Part shown: positions 1 through 9,464 of the stretch, piece by piece
Position numbering within the stretch: position 1 is the first letter of the stretch
How the letters are laid out: the number at the start of each line of letters is the position of its first letter
Assembly (NCBI GenBank): GCA_963764675.1
Contig: CAVXTQ010000006.1
Location: forward strand, 372,001-436,000
Reading direction: 5' to 3'
Source of the DNA: Acidiferrum sp963764675
Lineage (GTDB): Bacteria > Acidobacteriota > Terriglobia > Acidiferrales > UBA7541
Length of the DNA: 64,000 nt
Notes under the pieces: generated by a model
The model's database searches: none
The model's input: only the letters and a program-made list of their open reading frames with translations
What the model was told of the DNA's origin: nothing
Program-made: the position numbers and the translations under genes

Positions 1-80
1 TACGCTATACCAGCATTCCGTTGTGGAAGCCATGGCGCGACTATGATTTCCCGGCCGAAGACAATTATCGCAGCCGGTAA
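1..80 (+). CDS. C-terminal end of an unidentified protein (partial)
   Basis: The window opens inside a reading frame (first full codon at position 3) that runs without a stop to TAA at 78-80 and reads RYTSIPLWKPWRDYDFPAED followed by NYRSR. The aromatic, Pro-rich composition looks like genuine coding sequence rather than a chance frame. Too little is present to assign a family, and I do not name a function. It would lie upstream of, and in the same direction as, the membrane protein at 238. Confidence 0.4.
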   Translation, partial: RYTSIPLWKPWRDYDFPAEDNYRSR

Positions 81-237
81 ACTCGCGTCCAATCCTTCAA
101 CCTGCACGCAGCCGTCAGCCCTCGAAGACGTTTACTCGCACGCAGCAAGTTTGTTACGGTGATAGTGCCGCAGAGCGACGCGCTCGTTGCATTGCTCCAG
201 CGGCTGCTCTGATGCTCGCAGGGCAGGAGAACTCTGG

Positions 238-690
238 ATGTCACTTCTCGAACCGCCTCCCGATACAGCAAGTAAATCAAGGCCCCTAGCTTTTACGATT
301 GCGGCGCTCGTGCTGGTAGCGGTCGTCGCACTTTGGTGGATCTTCCGCTTTTATCCTGAGAAACGAGCGGCGGAACATTTCTTCGACGCCGTGGTCGCCG
401 GGGATTTGCCCAAGGCCTACGAGCTCTGGAAGCCGCTGCCAACCTACAAGATGGACGACTTCCTGGCCGACTGGGGGCCGACCGGATATTACGGGCCGGT
501 GAAGAGTTACAAGATCATGCGCGAAGATTCGCCGCGCGGCTCGAACGCGGTGCAAATCGCCGTGGCCATCAGCCCGTACGCGCCGATGCCGAGTGCCACC
601 GATCCAGCGGAAGCGCAGAAAAGCGGCAAGACGCGCGTCGTGGCGGTATGGGTGGTATCGAAAGACAAGTCGTTCACCTTTCCGCCATGA
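238..690 (+). CDS. Hypothetical single-pass membrane protein
   Basis: A 150-residue protein. The ATG at 238 is preferred over an upstream in-frame start at 187 because an AGGAGA ribosome site lies just before it. Residues about 17-38 form one hydrophobic helix, followed by a soluble domain of about 110 residues starting with an AAEHFFDAVVAGDLPKAYEL helix. That layout, a short anchor followed by a small alpha+beta module, resembles DUF4878 or Coa1-like anchored domains, but the resemblance is weak and no function is claimed. The C-terminal domain probably faces the periplasm. No obvious operon partner is visible; the next gene is convergent. Confidence 0.7.
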   Translation: MSLLEPPPDTASKSRPLAFTIAALVLVAVVALWWIFRFYPEKRAAEHFFDAVVAGDLPKAYELWKPLPTYKMDDFLADWGPTGYYGPVKSYKIMREDSPRGSNAVQIAVAISPYAPMPSATDPAEAQKSGKTRVVAVWVVSKDKSFTFPP

Positions 691-709
691 AACAAACCAC
701 TCTCTAGCC

Positions 710-740
710 TGTCATCCCGACCGGAGCGGAGGGATCTGCT
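710..740. repeat. Dispersed TGTCATCC-type intergenic repeat
   Basis: The segment begins TGTCATCCCGACCGGAGCGG and continues AGGGATCTG. It resembles the elements at 11543-11590 and 55751-55798, which on the complementary strand have the form TGTCATYCTGAG, a hairpin, then GAAGRATCT. It sits in the gap between two convergent genes. Confidence 0.5.
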
Positions 741-759
741 GTGGCCAAACCTAGGTGTG

Positions 760-1875
760 TCAGCCGTGGATGTCCGCGAGAGCATGTAGCAGTTCTTGCG
801 GGCTGACGCTGGCGGTGCCGAGTTTGCTGACCACGACGCCGGCAGCGGTATTGGCTAGCGTGGCGGCATCGGGTAGAGATGCGCCAGCCGCAGCCGCGAG
901 GGCTAGCACGCTGAGAACGGTGTCGCCAGCGCCGGTAACATCGAAGACTTGGCGGCCAGTAGCGGCCCTATCGACGCCGGGCTGCCCGACGCGTGCGTAA
1001 GTGACCTCGAATCCCGTCGCCGGGATGTACAAGTGACGCGGCGAGGTTTCCTCAAAGAGGCTCATTCCCTTCTCACCCTGCGTAATCAGGACGGCGCCGC
1101 AGCCGAAGTGCGCGAGCAGCGCGCGGCCTGCTTCTTCCAAAGACTTTTCGTCGGCAAGAGAACGGGTGACGAAGAATCCCGCCTCCTTGGTATTGCAGAC
1201 TATCGCTCGAGCGCCGCGGTACGCATAGAGGCGCGAGGTCTTGGGCTTGACGAAGACGGGAACGTGCAGGCGGTGGCAGGCGCTAAGGACGCGATCGGCG
1301 AAAGCGTCGGTAACCAGGCCCTTGTCGTAGTCGGAAAGAACCAACGCATCGAGACGTTTGAGCACCGCGAAAAGCGCGCGCAGCAGGCGCTCTTCGGTTT
1401 CAGAACCCAGCGGCTCGCGGCGCTCTTGATCGACACGAACGACTTGCTGGTGGCGGGCAATGATACGCGTCTTGACGGTGGTGACGCGCTTGGCATCGGA
1501 GAGAACGCCTTTGTCACCGATGTGCGCCGCGCGAAGGCACTCGCGCAACGCGCGGCCGGCTTCGCCGCCGCTGCCCGCCTCACCGCCAATCACACCAAAG
1601 ACTTCCACGCGCGCCCCAAGGGCCGCGAGATTCGCGGCGACGTTGCCCGCCCCACCGAGGCATTCGCTCTGCTCGACGAAATCGACGACGGGCACGGCCG
1701 CTTCAGGCGAGAGGCGCGAAGCAGTGCCCCAGAGATAGCGGTCGAGCATGAGGTCGCCGACGACGCCGATCCGCTTGCCCTTCATGCGCGGGACGAGGCG
1801 CTTCAATCGCGAGATGGATTCAGTGGGAGCAGGCATAGGAGATTTTTGAGGTTCTGGGCACGCATCATTTTTCAT
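760..1875 (-). CDS. rfaE1: D-glycero-beta-D-manno-heptose-7-phosphate kinase-like PfkB sugar kinase
   Basis: A 371-residue PfkB-family kinase matching the first domain of HldE/RfaE. That enzyme phosphorylates heptose-7-phosphate at O-1 on the way to ADP-heptose for lipopolysaccharide core. Visible signatures are the N-terminal GVVGDLMLDRYLWG, the substrate-site glycines GGAGNVAANLAALGA, and the C-terminal catalytic DVTGAGDTVLS containing the PfkB Asp. The second HldE domain (adenylyltransferase) is absent, so this is the split RfaE1 form. Its ATG overlaps the end of the Trm112-like gene by 11 bases, suggesting translational coupling. A second in-frame ATG at 1839 is possible; neither has a strong ribosome site. 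Family is clear, exact sugar is inferred. Confidence 0.88.
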   Translation of the reverse strand: MKNDACPEPQKSPMPAPTESISRLKRLVPRMKGKRIGVVGDLMLDRYLWGTASRLSPEAAVPVVDFVEQSECLGGAGNVAANLAALGARVEVFGVIGGEAGSGGEAGRALRECLRAAHIGDKGVLSDAKRVTTVKTRIIARHQQVVRVDQERREPLGSETEERLLRALFAVLKRLDALVLSDYDKGLVTDAFADRVLSACHRLHVPVFVKPKTSRLYAYRGARAIVCNTKEAGFFVTRSLADEKSLEEAGRALLAHFGCGAVLITQGEKGMSLFEETSPRHLYIPATGFEVTYARVGQPGVDRAATGRQVFDVTGAGDTVLSVLALAAAAGASLPDAATLANTAAGVVVSKLGTASVSPQELLHALADIHG

Positions 1876-2053
1876 CGCCGGTGGCCGGCGCGATGGTGGC
1901 TTCTTCCACCAGCATGACCGGAATTTCGTCGCGCACGGGATAGACGCGGCGGCAGGACTGGCATTTCAGTCCGGAGCTGTCGGGCGTCGGCTTGACCGGT
2001 GCCTTGCAAGCCGGGCAAACCAAAATGTCGAGCAAGTCCTGCGGAATTGGCAT
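1865..2053 (-). CDS. Trm112/YcaR-family zinc-ribbon-like small protein
   Basis: A 62-residue protein of the Trm112 family. It starts MPIPQDLLDILVCPACKAPV and has a second pair, LKCQSC, so four cysteines (two CxxC) form the expected zinc-ribbon-like knuckle, followed by the conserved YPVRDEIPVML strand. Bacterial members are often found next to lipopolysaccharide genes (for example YcaR beside KdsB/LpxK), which agrees with the heptose kinase directly downstream. Its last 11 bases overlap that kinase. The biochemical role in bacteria is not settled. Confidence 0.85.
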   Translation of the reverse strand: MPIPQDLLDILVCPACKAPVKPTPDSSGLKCQSCRRVYPVRDEIPVMLVEEATIAPATGDEK

Positions 2054-2144
2054 GGTCAGCTCCGTCGGGGGTTCGAATTGGCACTGTAGCAGAGGGCGTA
2101 GCCGAGAGTCGACAGGCGGGTGTGGTTGACAGCGGCAGCTCGTC

Positions 2145-3377
2145 CTAGGGGCGGACCGATTCGGTCTCGTATTTCACGCGATACCAACTCAGCCACGGTT
2201 CGGGCGAATCCCCAAGGTCCTGACCTGCGATATCGGCGAGCGCCGCCTGGGCTTCGCGGCCGGCGAAACTATCGGTCACGAAGGGGGCGAGGATGGGTAC
2301 CGTCTCAGGGAATTTGTGCGTGCATAAGGAGCGGATTAGCTCGATGTTAAAGCTCTGCGTGTCGTTTTCGACGGCGTGGATGGCGAATTTCTCTTGGATG
2401 AGCGAAATAACGGGGAGATTGGCCTGGTCGGGCATTGTGCGGAAGGCTCCCAGGGCGGCTTCCGATGTTTGCTCCAGATGATATTGGACCGCCCAGCGAG
2501 CGATTTCGCGGATATCGGGCAGGTCGCTGCGATCGTGAAAACTTGCGAGTCCGGCGAGGCCGTAGTAGATCTCGCCGTAGATGTCCTTCACGTTTCCGGG
2601 GAGCGTATTCCAGTTAGCGAGGGCATCTTCGGGTCGGAGCTTCCAAGCCGAAACGGCCTTTTCGTAAAGCCGCAGCTGTAGCATCAGGTGATTCCGCAAG
2701 GCCTGATGCAGCTCTTCGCTGCCGTAATCACCTGCGTCTTTGTAGAGCATGGAGCGATCTCCCGGAGACATGGTAGCGAGGCGTTCTGCGATCAAGTCGC
2801 CCCCTGCAGGCGCGGCTTTCTTCAACTCGGCGTTGGTGTGTTCGAAGAAATTCGGGCCGTAGTCACGCCAGGAGAGAAACGTCCAGAGCGCCGCCACGCG
2901 TTGCGCAGGGTCCGCGATGTCGTCAGCCGCCTGCCACGTGCGGCGCAACTCGACCGCAAATCGGGCGGTGCTGCGGAGTTGCTCCAACAACTGGGCATCA
3001 TGGACCCAAAAGAAAGAGTTCCCATAGTAAGTGGGCTCCCAAGTTTGCGGGGCGTCTTTCTTGTGCTGGAGGAAGAGAAGAATTCTTGTGTCAGGCGTGA
3101 TGGGATCGATGATGTCAGGGCCATGCGTCTGCTGTGTGAAGAGTTTGAAATCGGGCAGAACGATGGAGTCCCCTTCGCGCGCGTTTCCGAGAAACACCTC
3201 TTCCACTTGGAATTCGCCCGGGGCTTGTTGGTGGACGATGACCACGAGCTCGGCGTCTAGGATGGCGTCGCGAGGGTCGCGGGGCGTCACCAGCTTGGCG
3301 GAAGCTGAGTTCGCCACGAGCGATAAGCAATAGAGCGATACGAGCAGGCAAATCGCGTTGGTGCGCTGAGTGGCCAT
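2145..3377 (-). CDS. Secreted hypothetical protein
   Basis: A 410-residue protein. The ATG at 3377 was chosen because the first 28 residues form a typical signal peptide (MATQRTN, then a Leu/Val-rich core ending ANSASA before KLVTP); the frame stays open further upstream but encodes low-quality sequence there. After the signal comes a beta-rich region of about 100 residues, then a long helical region (residues 140-400) with Leu- and Ala-rich helices that could be an ARM/HEAT-like solenoid. No catalytic motif or known family is recognised. It is convergent with the upstream cluster and divergent from the ADOP permease. Confidence 0.65.
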   Translation of the reverse strand: MATQRTNAICLLVSLYCLSLVANSASAKLVTPRDPRDAILDAELVVIVHQQAPGEFQVEEVFLGNAREGDSIVLPDFKLFTQQTHGPDIIDPITPDTRILLFLQHKKDAPQTWEPTYYGNSFFWVHDAQLLEQLRSTARFAVELRRTWQAADDIADPAQRVAALWTFLSWRDYGPNFFEHTNAELKKAAPAGGDLIAERLATMSPGDRSMLYKDAGDYGSEELHQALRNHLMLQLRLYEKAVSAWKLRPEDALANWNTLPGNVKDIYGEIYYGLAGLASFHDRSDLPDIREIARWAVQYHLEQTSEAALGAFRTMPDQANLPVISLIQEKFAIHAVENDTQSFNIELIRSLCTHKFPETVPILAPFVTDSFAGREAQAALADIAGQDLGDSPEPWLSWYRVKYETESVRP

Positions 3378-3542
3378 TTGGCGCTCGGGCACAACGCTAC
3401 GCCCGAGGCTCTTTCGCGTCAATCGGGCCAAACAACCGGGTGCGAGGCGGCCTGACGATTTGGGGTGGGTGGGCGTCAATAAGGTTGCTGGGTTGGGGAA
3501 CTGGAGGACGCTCCCCTTCGTAGTGTATGCAGGGGTGAGTCG

Positions 3543-6110
3543 ATGCAGAGTTTGCCTGGCAATCTTCGCTATGCCTTGCGGCAGTTCCGGCTGTCGCCCG
3601 TTTTCACCGCTGCGGCCGTACTCACGCTGGCCTTGGGAATCGGCGGCACCACGGCAATATTCACGCTGATCCATGCCGTGATGCTGCGCTCGTTGCCGGT
3701 TTCCGATCCCGGGAGGCTCTACCGGGTCGGCGAAGGCGACGATTGCTGCGTGGAAGGCGGCCCTCAGGACCGCTGGGGAATGTTTTCGTTCCCTCTGTAC
3801 GAGCGGCTGAAGACGGAAACACCGGAATTTGAAGAGGTGGCGGCGTTCCAGGCGGGGCGCTGGCGGATGAGCGTGCGGCGCCAAGGGGTCGAATCGGCTG
3901 CCAGGCCTCTGCGCTCCGAATACGTCACCGGCAATTATTTCTCAACGCTCGGGGTGGGCGCCTTCGGCGGGCGAGTGTTCACGCCGGATGACGACAAGCC
4001 GGCCGCTCCGCCGGTCGCCGTGCTCAGCCACCGCGTCTGGCAGACGACTTACGGCGGCGATCCTTCGGTGGTGGGCTCGAGCTTTCGTCGTCGAGGGCCA
4101 TCCGTTCACCGTGATCGGCGTCGCGCCGCCGGGATTCTTCGGCGAAACGCTGCGCAGCGATCCTCCCGATATCTGGATTCCGCTGCAGCAGGAGCCGATG
4201 ATCGATGGCGACGGCGCGCTGCTGCATCAGTCCGTCTCCGCGTGGCTGCGCATGATCGGCCGCTTGCGGCCGGGAGCTTCGACGGACGGAATGTCTCCGC
4301 GCCTCACCGGAGTGCTGCGGCAATGGATGCAGAACGATTCCGGGTATCCCGCCAACTGGATGCCCGACATGATCCGCATGCTTCCCAAGCAAGTCGCTCA
4401 ACGTCGTGCCGGCCGGCGCCGGCGTGGCGGTGATGAAAGAGGAGTACGGGCGCAGCCTGCAGATTCTGCTGTCGGTTTGCGGCCTGGTGCTGCTGATCGC
4501 CTGCGCCAATGTGGCGAACCTGCTGCTGGCGCGCGCGGTGGCGCGGCGCGGACAAACCGCCGTGCGCCTGGCCATCGGCGCCACGCGCCGGCAGATCATT
4601 ACGCAAGCGCTCACCGAAAGCGTCCTGCTCGCCATTGGCGGCGGCATCGCCGGACTCCTGGTGGCAATGGCGGCCGCGCGGCTGCTGCTGGCGCTGGCGT
4701 TCCACAGCGCGCATTTCCTTCCGATCAGCACGGCGCCATCGCTCATGGTTCTGGCGTTTCGCGTTCGGGTTGGCGCTGGTGACGGGAATCATTTTCGGCG
4801 CGGCTCCCGCGTGGTTTGCCACGCGCACCGATCCGGCGGAAGCGTTGCGCGGATCGGGCCGCGGCACCAGCGATCATTCTTCGTTCGCGCGCAAAGCGCT
4901 GCTGGTCGTGCAGGCCACGCTTGTCGGTGGTGCTGGTCGCCGGCGCCACCATGCTGGCGCGCAGCCTGAACAAACTCGAGCATCAGGATTTCGGCTATCA
5001 GGTTCAAGGGCGCGTCGTGGTGGCGCTGCACAATCCGCCCGCCAGCTACACCCAGCCCAAGTTGGCCGCGCTCTACCGCCAGCTGGAAGAACGCCTCAAT
5101 CGCCTGCCGGGAGTGCAGGGATCCGGGCCTCGCGCTTTACAACCCGCTCACCGACAACTGGGGCGAACTGATCATCGTGGCCGGGCATCCCGCTCGCCAA
5201 GATGAGCGAGGAAGCGGGCGCGTCGTGGGATCGCGTGAGCGCCAACTATCTGCAGAACTTCGGCATGCCGATTTTGCGCGGGCGCGACTTCACCGCCGCG
5301 GACAACGAAACCACCGCGCCGGTGGCGATCGTGAACGAAGCCTTCGTGAAGCGCTTTTTCAAGAGCGACGAAGACCCGCTCGATCAGCACTTCGGCCTGG
5401 ACCTGCCGGAGAATGCCGGCACCTTCCGCATCGTCGGCGTCGTGCGCGATGCGAAGTTTGCGGGCTGGGCATTGAGCAGGCCGGCGCGTCCCGATGTTCT
5501 TCGTGCCGCTCGCGCAGAATGTGGATTACAAGAACGACCTGATGAAGAGAGTCGAGCTGCGCTCGCACTTCATCGGCGGAATCATGCTGGTGACCAACAC
5601 TCCCGCCGGGCGCGCTCGAGCCGCTGCTCACCAGGACGCTGGCGGAAATCGATCCCAACCTGACCATCACCAGCATCCGGACCATGCAGCAGCAAGTGGA
5701 GCTCTCCTTCGATCAGGAACGCGCCGTGGCCAGCCTGGCCGGCCTGTTCGGGATTGTGGCTCTGCTGCTGGCGGCGGTCGGGCTCTACGGCGTCACGGCC
5801 TATACGGTCGCGCAGCGAACCAACGAAATCGGCATTCGCATGGCGCTCGGCGCGGACCGCGCGAACGTGGTGCAACTGGTGCTGCGCGGGGCGTTCCAAG
5901 CGCGTGTTGATTGGGTTGCTGCTGGGATTGCCGCTGGCCGTCGGCGCGGGGCGATTGATCTCGCCGCAGCTGTACGGCGTTTCGTCTTGGGATCCGCTCG
6001 CGCTGGCGGTGGCCGCGGGCGCGCTCGCGATCTGCTCATTTTTCGCGGCCATAATTCCCGCAAACCGCGCCGCGTCGATTTCCCCCATGGACGCGCTGCG
6101 AATTGAATAG
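3543..6110 (+). pseudogene. ADOP-family MacB/FtsX permease, frame-disrupted by nine +1 insertions
   Basis: Joined over three frames, this encodes an about 852-residue permease: helix near residues 15-40 (LALGIGGTTAIF), MacB periplasmic domain, FtsX core (LLIACANVANLLLARAV), a second periplasmic domain and a second FtsX core ending NRAASISPMDALRIE. ADOP proteins are large orphan permeases without a dedicated ATPase. The frame breaks nine times, each explained by one duplicated base: 4083-4085, 4391-4392, 4757-4759, 4921-4922, 5125-5127, 5189-5191, 5490-5492, 5608-5610, 5896-5897. Removing nine bases from 2568 gives 853 whole codons, with the joined protein free of internal stops. The typical ADOP N-terminal cytoplasmic extension and a PadR neighbour are missing. 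Either a decayed gene or local sequence errors. Confidence 0.85.
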
Positions 6111-6120
6111 AGCCCGAAGA

Positions 6121-6145
6121 CCCACCCTCAAAAACCGAGGGTGGG
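6121..6145. repeat. Intergenic palindrome, CCCACCCTC/GAGGGTGGG
   Basis: Perfect nine-base arms (6121-6129 and 6137-6145) around a seven-base loop, followed by GCACCC. It lies between the convergent ADOP permease and the metallo-beta-lactamase gene. A related hairpin with the same GGGGCACC flank is at 11026-11051. It could act as a bidirectional terminator but lacks a T-tract; more likely a dispersed repeat. Confidence 0.55.
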
Positions 6146-6183
6146 GCACCCGAAGAACGGAGCGGAAAAGTTCGTCGCTTCCC

Positions 6184-7206
6184 CTATTGGGGGAAGGCGA
6201 TGACCTGATAGGCCTTGGTGATGTTGGGGATTACGCTTTGCGGAAAGGCCGGGTCGAATTTGTCGGCATATTTTGCGACGAGAACTTTTGCGACTTGCTT
6301 TTGAGCGGCTTCGAGAGTCGCGCCTCCTGCGTATGCTTTCCCTGTTTCATCGAGTAGATCGTGGAAATACTGCTTCCATAGTTCAAACTTCTCTTTGCCC
6401 TGCATGACGTCGCCGTGTCCGCCGAGGACTTGCGTGAAGTCGAGCTTTTCGGCGGCGTCCAGAGTCGTAATCCAATCATACGGGTAGCTGTCACCCATGA
6501 AGGGGGTCCAGCCGTGGAGTGCGTCACCGGTAAAGATGATTTTTTCCTTGGGGAGGAAGATCCAGATGTCGCCGTTGGTGTGCGCGTTGCCGAGCCAGAA
6601 GATCTCGACGGTTCGCGTCTTGCGATACAGGATGAGGCTGCGATCGAACGTCATCGTGGGCAGCGTGACCTGCATGCTCTTTAGCTCGGTGAAATAGGCT
6701 TCGGCTTGTTGCAGACTGCTTTGCAGCGTTTCCTTTTGCTTGGCGTCGGTGGCTTTGGCGAGGTCGGCTTTCAGCTTTTCGATTTCGGCGGGCATGGTGA
6801 CGATTTCGTGCTTCACGCGCGGAATGCCGCGCTGCTCGATGTTGGCGCGGGTCGCCTCTGAGGAAATAATTTCAACGCCGGCGGGCCAGGAGCTCGGGTA
6901 AGCCTCGTTGCCCTGATAGTGATCCCAATGAAAGTGAGTGTTCACAACGTAGCGGACGGGCTTGTCGGTGAGCTTTTTGATTTGCTCGATAAGAGCGCGC
7001 GCGGCAGAAGGCTTGGAGTGGGTGTCGACCACGAGAACGCTGTCGCCGAGAATAATGATTGCGGCGTTGCAGTTCACTTTGTAGGCGGGCTTGGCGATCG
7101 CGGCGTAGACACCGTCGGCGATGGGCTTGATGTCGAAGAGGTCTTCGGCGGCGGCGTAGTTCGCGGAGAGGAACAGCAGCGCGGCCAGGCAGAGTAGGCG
7201 TTTCAT
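6184..7206 (-). CDS. Secreted metallo-beta-lactamase-fold hydrolase
   Basis: A 340-residue protein with an N-terminal signal peptide (MKRLLCLAALLFLSANYAAA). The zinc-binding signature THFHWDH is at about residues 90-96, with further candidate ligands in GNAHTNGD, FTGDALHG and GGHGD. Members of this secreted SoxH/quinoprotein-relay-like group hydrolyse esters, thioesters or sulfur compounds; the substrate cannot be read from sequence. An insertion of about 50 charged, helical residues (AEIEKLKADLAKATDAKQKE) follows the second strand pair. The start is supported by GGAGGG four bases upstream. It stands alone, divergent from the PQQ dehydrogenase at 7466. Confidence 0.85.
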   Translation of the reverse strand: MKRLLCLAALLFLSANYAAAEDLFDIKPIADGVYAAIAKPAYKVNCNAAIIILGDSVLVVDTHSKPSAARALIEQIKKLTDKPVRYVVNTHFHWDHYQGNEAYPSSWPAGVEIISSEATRANIEQRGIPRVKHEIVTMPAEIEKLKADLAKATDAKQKETLQSSLQQAEAYFTELKSMQVTLPTMTFDRSLILYRKTRTVEIFWLGNAHTNGDIWIFLPKEKIIFTGDALHGWTPFMGDSYPYDWITTLDAAEKLDFTQVLGGHGDVMQGKEKFELWKQYFHDLLDETGKAYAGGATLEAAQKQVAKVLVAKYADKFDPAFPQSVIPNITKAYQVIAFPQ

Positions 7207-7337
7207 GGAGCCCTCCGGGAGCGTTCAGTTTAGATTTGTGACGCAGGCTACTACCGGTACCGGGGTGGCGTAAAGGTGAAAAGTGCAGATGGTCGGTTGC
7301 GGTGCGGGAGTTGGCGCTGCGTCGTTGGGTTGGTAAA

Positions 7338-7365
7338 AGGCGGCGCCTAAGCGCCGCACTCCAAG
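7338..7365. repeat. Dispersed GC palindrome ending in CACTCCAA (copy 1)
   Basis: GCGGCGC-CTAA-GCGCCGC (7341-7358) is a perfect hairpin flanked by AA and CACTCCAA. A second copy with the same flanks but a different core lies at 12591-12620. Here it sits between two divergent promoters. Confidence 0.55.
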
Positions 7366-7465
7366 GAAGTGGCGACGCGGCGTATCTTGCCCGGTGGTCC
7401 CTGATTTGAGCCCGGTGGTCACAAGGTTGTTGCCTCACGCGGCTTCGTAGCGTATTGGTGCCTTC

Positions 7466-9394
7466 ATGAAAAACTCCAAGGTGAGTTGCGGGTTGTGGCG
7501 GATTTTGCCGGGCTTAGCGGTGTTGGCGCTGGCCTCGGCGGCGCGTGGGCAGTCCGCGGCGGACACTGGGTGGCCCAACTACGGGAATGATGCGGGCGGG
7601 TCGCGCTATTCAGCGCTGACACAGATCGATCGCAGCAACGTGACGCAACTGCGCGTGGCGTGGACGTATCGCACCGGGGCGCTGGACGTGAAGACCGAGC
7701 TCAATCAAAAGGCGGCGTTTGAAGCTACGCCGATTCTTGTGGATGGAAAGCTGTTCCTCAGCACGCCGTACGACCACGTGATTGCGCTGGATCCACGGTC
7801 GGGAGAGAAACTCTGGGAGTTCGATCCTGAGCTTGATCTTTCGCATGGCTACTCGGAAGTTACGTCGCGCGGAGTGTCGGCCTGGCGCGATGGCACAGCG
7901 AAAGCCGGTCAGGCGTGCGCGCTGCGGATTTTTGTCGGCACGCTGGATGCGCGGCTGATCGCTCTCGACGGGCAGACGGGGAAACGCTGCGCGGACTTTG
8001 GCGCTGGACAATTGAGTGAAAAGGGGGAGACGCAGGGGCAAGTTGATCTGACCCGGGACGTGAACCTGCGGGATGTGGGCGACTATCAAGTGACCTCGGC
8101 GACTTCGATCGCGGGCGATCTGGTGATTGTGGGCTCGTCGATCGGGGACAATCGCGCGGTGCAGCTCGAGCGCGGAATTGTGCGGGCGTTTGACACACGA
8201 ACAGGCAAATTGCTCTGGACCTGGGATCCGATTCCCTGGGCGAAGGATACGAAGCCGCGGACCGGTGCGGGAAATGCTTGGTCGACCATTTCGGTGGATG
8301 CAGAGCGCGATCTAGTTTTCATTCCGACGGGAAGCGCCAGCCCGGATTATTTCGGCGGTATCCGGAAGGGCGACAACAAGTGGGCGAACTCGGTGGTGGC
8401 GCTTCGCGCGTCAACCGGCGAGTTCGTATGGGGATTTCAGGTGGTGCATCACGACCTGTGGGACTACGACGTGGCATCACAGCCGGCGCTGTTCACGTGG
8501 AAAGACAAGACGCCGGCCGTCGCGATCACCACAAAAATGGGGCGCGTGTTCGTGCTGAATCGGATCAATGGCAAGCCGCTGCTTCTTGTGGAAGAACAGG
8601 CCGTGCCGAAAAGCGATATTCCGGGGGAGGAAGCGTGGCCCACGCAGCCATCTGGAATCTCGCTGCTACCAGAGGGCTTGAAGACTAGCGATGCGTGGGG
8701 GTTCACGCCCGAGGAAAAGCAATGGTGCGAAGACCGGATCAAGGCTTCGCGCTCGGAAGGCATTTTCACCCCCCCAAGCTTGCAGGGGACGCTGGTTTAT
8801 CCGGGAAATGCCGGCGGCGTGAACTGGGGCAGCTCGGCGTTTGATCCACAGCGGCATCTTCTGATCATGAATACGAACCATCTGGCGATGTGGGTGAAGT
8901 TGATCGAGCGGGATAAATTGGCGGATGTGTATTCCGATCGAGATAAGAATCGCATGACGGGAGAGTTCGCACGGCAATCGGGCGCGCCTTACGCGATGTA
9001 CCGCGAGCCGTTTTTGGGCCCGAAGGGCACGCCCTGCACTCCTCCGCCTTGGGGAACAACCACGGCGGTCGATCTCTTCAGCGGCAAGAAAGTGTGGGAT
9101 GTGCCGCTGGGCAGCTACTCCAAGGAGCTGAAGACGGGAACTGTGAACTTTGGAGGCCCCATCGTCACAGCGGGCGGCGTCGTCTTCGCGGCGGCCGCAA
9201 TGGACAACTACTTGCGGGCGTTTGACGCCGACACCGGGAAAGAGATTTGGCAGTTCGAGCTGCCTGCAAGCGGGCAGGCCACTCCCATGACGTACAGCAT
9301 CGGTGGGAAACAGTACCTAGTCATGGCAGCCGGCGGGCACGGAAAGCTCGGCACCAAGCAAGGAGATTACATGCTGGCGTTCACGTTACCGTAA
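7466..9394 (+). CDS. Secreted PQQ-dependent dehydrogenase (glucose-dehydrogenase-like)
   Basis: A 642-residue quinoprotein. A signal peptide (about residues 1-30) leads to the family opening GWPNYGNDAGGSRYSALTQI, then repeated W-motif blades such as LWEFDPELDLSHGY and LLWTWDPIPWAKD of an eight-bladed propeller, and the closing MAAGGHGKLGTKQGDYMLAF typical of the soluble part of membrane glucose dehydrogenase. No membrane helices of mGDH are present, so electrons must pass to a separate carrier. Likely periplasmic oxidation of sugars or alcohols with PQQ and calcium; substrate unknown. No cytochrome c or pqq genes adjoin it. Confidence 0.85.
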   Translation: MKNSKVSCGLWRILPGLAVLALASAARGQSAADTGWPNYGNDAGGSRYSALTQIDRSNVTQLRVAWTYRTGALDVKTELNQKAAFEATPILVDGKLFLSTPYDHVIALDPRSGEKLWEFDPELDLSHGYSEVTSRGVSAWRDGTAKAGQACALRIFVGTLDARLIALDGQTGKRCADFGAGQLSEKGETQGQVDLTRDVNLRDVGDYQVTSATSIAGDLVIVGSSIGDNRAVQLERGIVRAFDTRTGKLLWTWDPIPWAKDTKPRTGAGNAWSTISVDAERDLVFIPTGSASPDYFGGIRKGDNKWANSVVALRASTGEFVWGFQVVHHDLWDYDVASQPALFTWKDKTPAVAITTKMGRVFVLNRINGKPLLLVEEQAVPKSDIPGEEAWPTQPSGISLLPEGLKTSDAWGFTPEEKQWCEDRIKASRSEGIFTPPSLQGTLVYPGNAGGVNWGSSAFDPQRHLLIMNTNHLAMWVKLIERDKLADVYSDRDKNRMTGEFARQSGAPYAMYREPFLGPKGTPCTPPPWGTTTAVDLFSGKKVWDVPLGSYSKELKTGTVNFGGPIVTAGGVVFAAAAMDNYLRAFDADTGKEIWQFELPASGQATPMTYSIGGKQYLVMAAGGHGKLGTKQGDYMLAFTLP

Positions 9395-9464
9395 TGTCGT
9401 CTGGGTCAAAGAAAGAATCACCTTAGTTTATTTGCGCAAATACCCTGCGACAATTGGGGCTGTT

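Noticed and set aside
949..1917. Long plus-strand frame opposite the heptose kinase gene
   Set aside because: Antisense shadow in high-G+C DNA; the minus-strand gene has all family motifs and the plus-strand translation has none.
3543..6110. Programmed ribosomal frameshifting as an explanation of the broken ADOP gene
   Set aside because: Nine shifts of one sign without slippery heptamers or stimulatory structures would give almost no full-length protein; decay or consensus error is far simpler.
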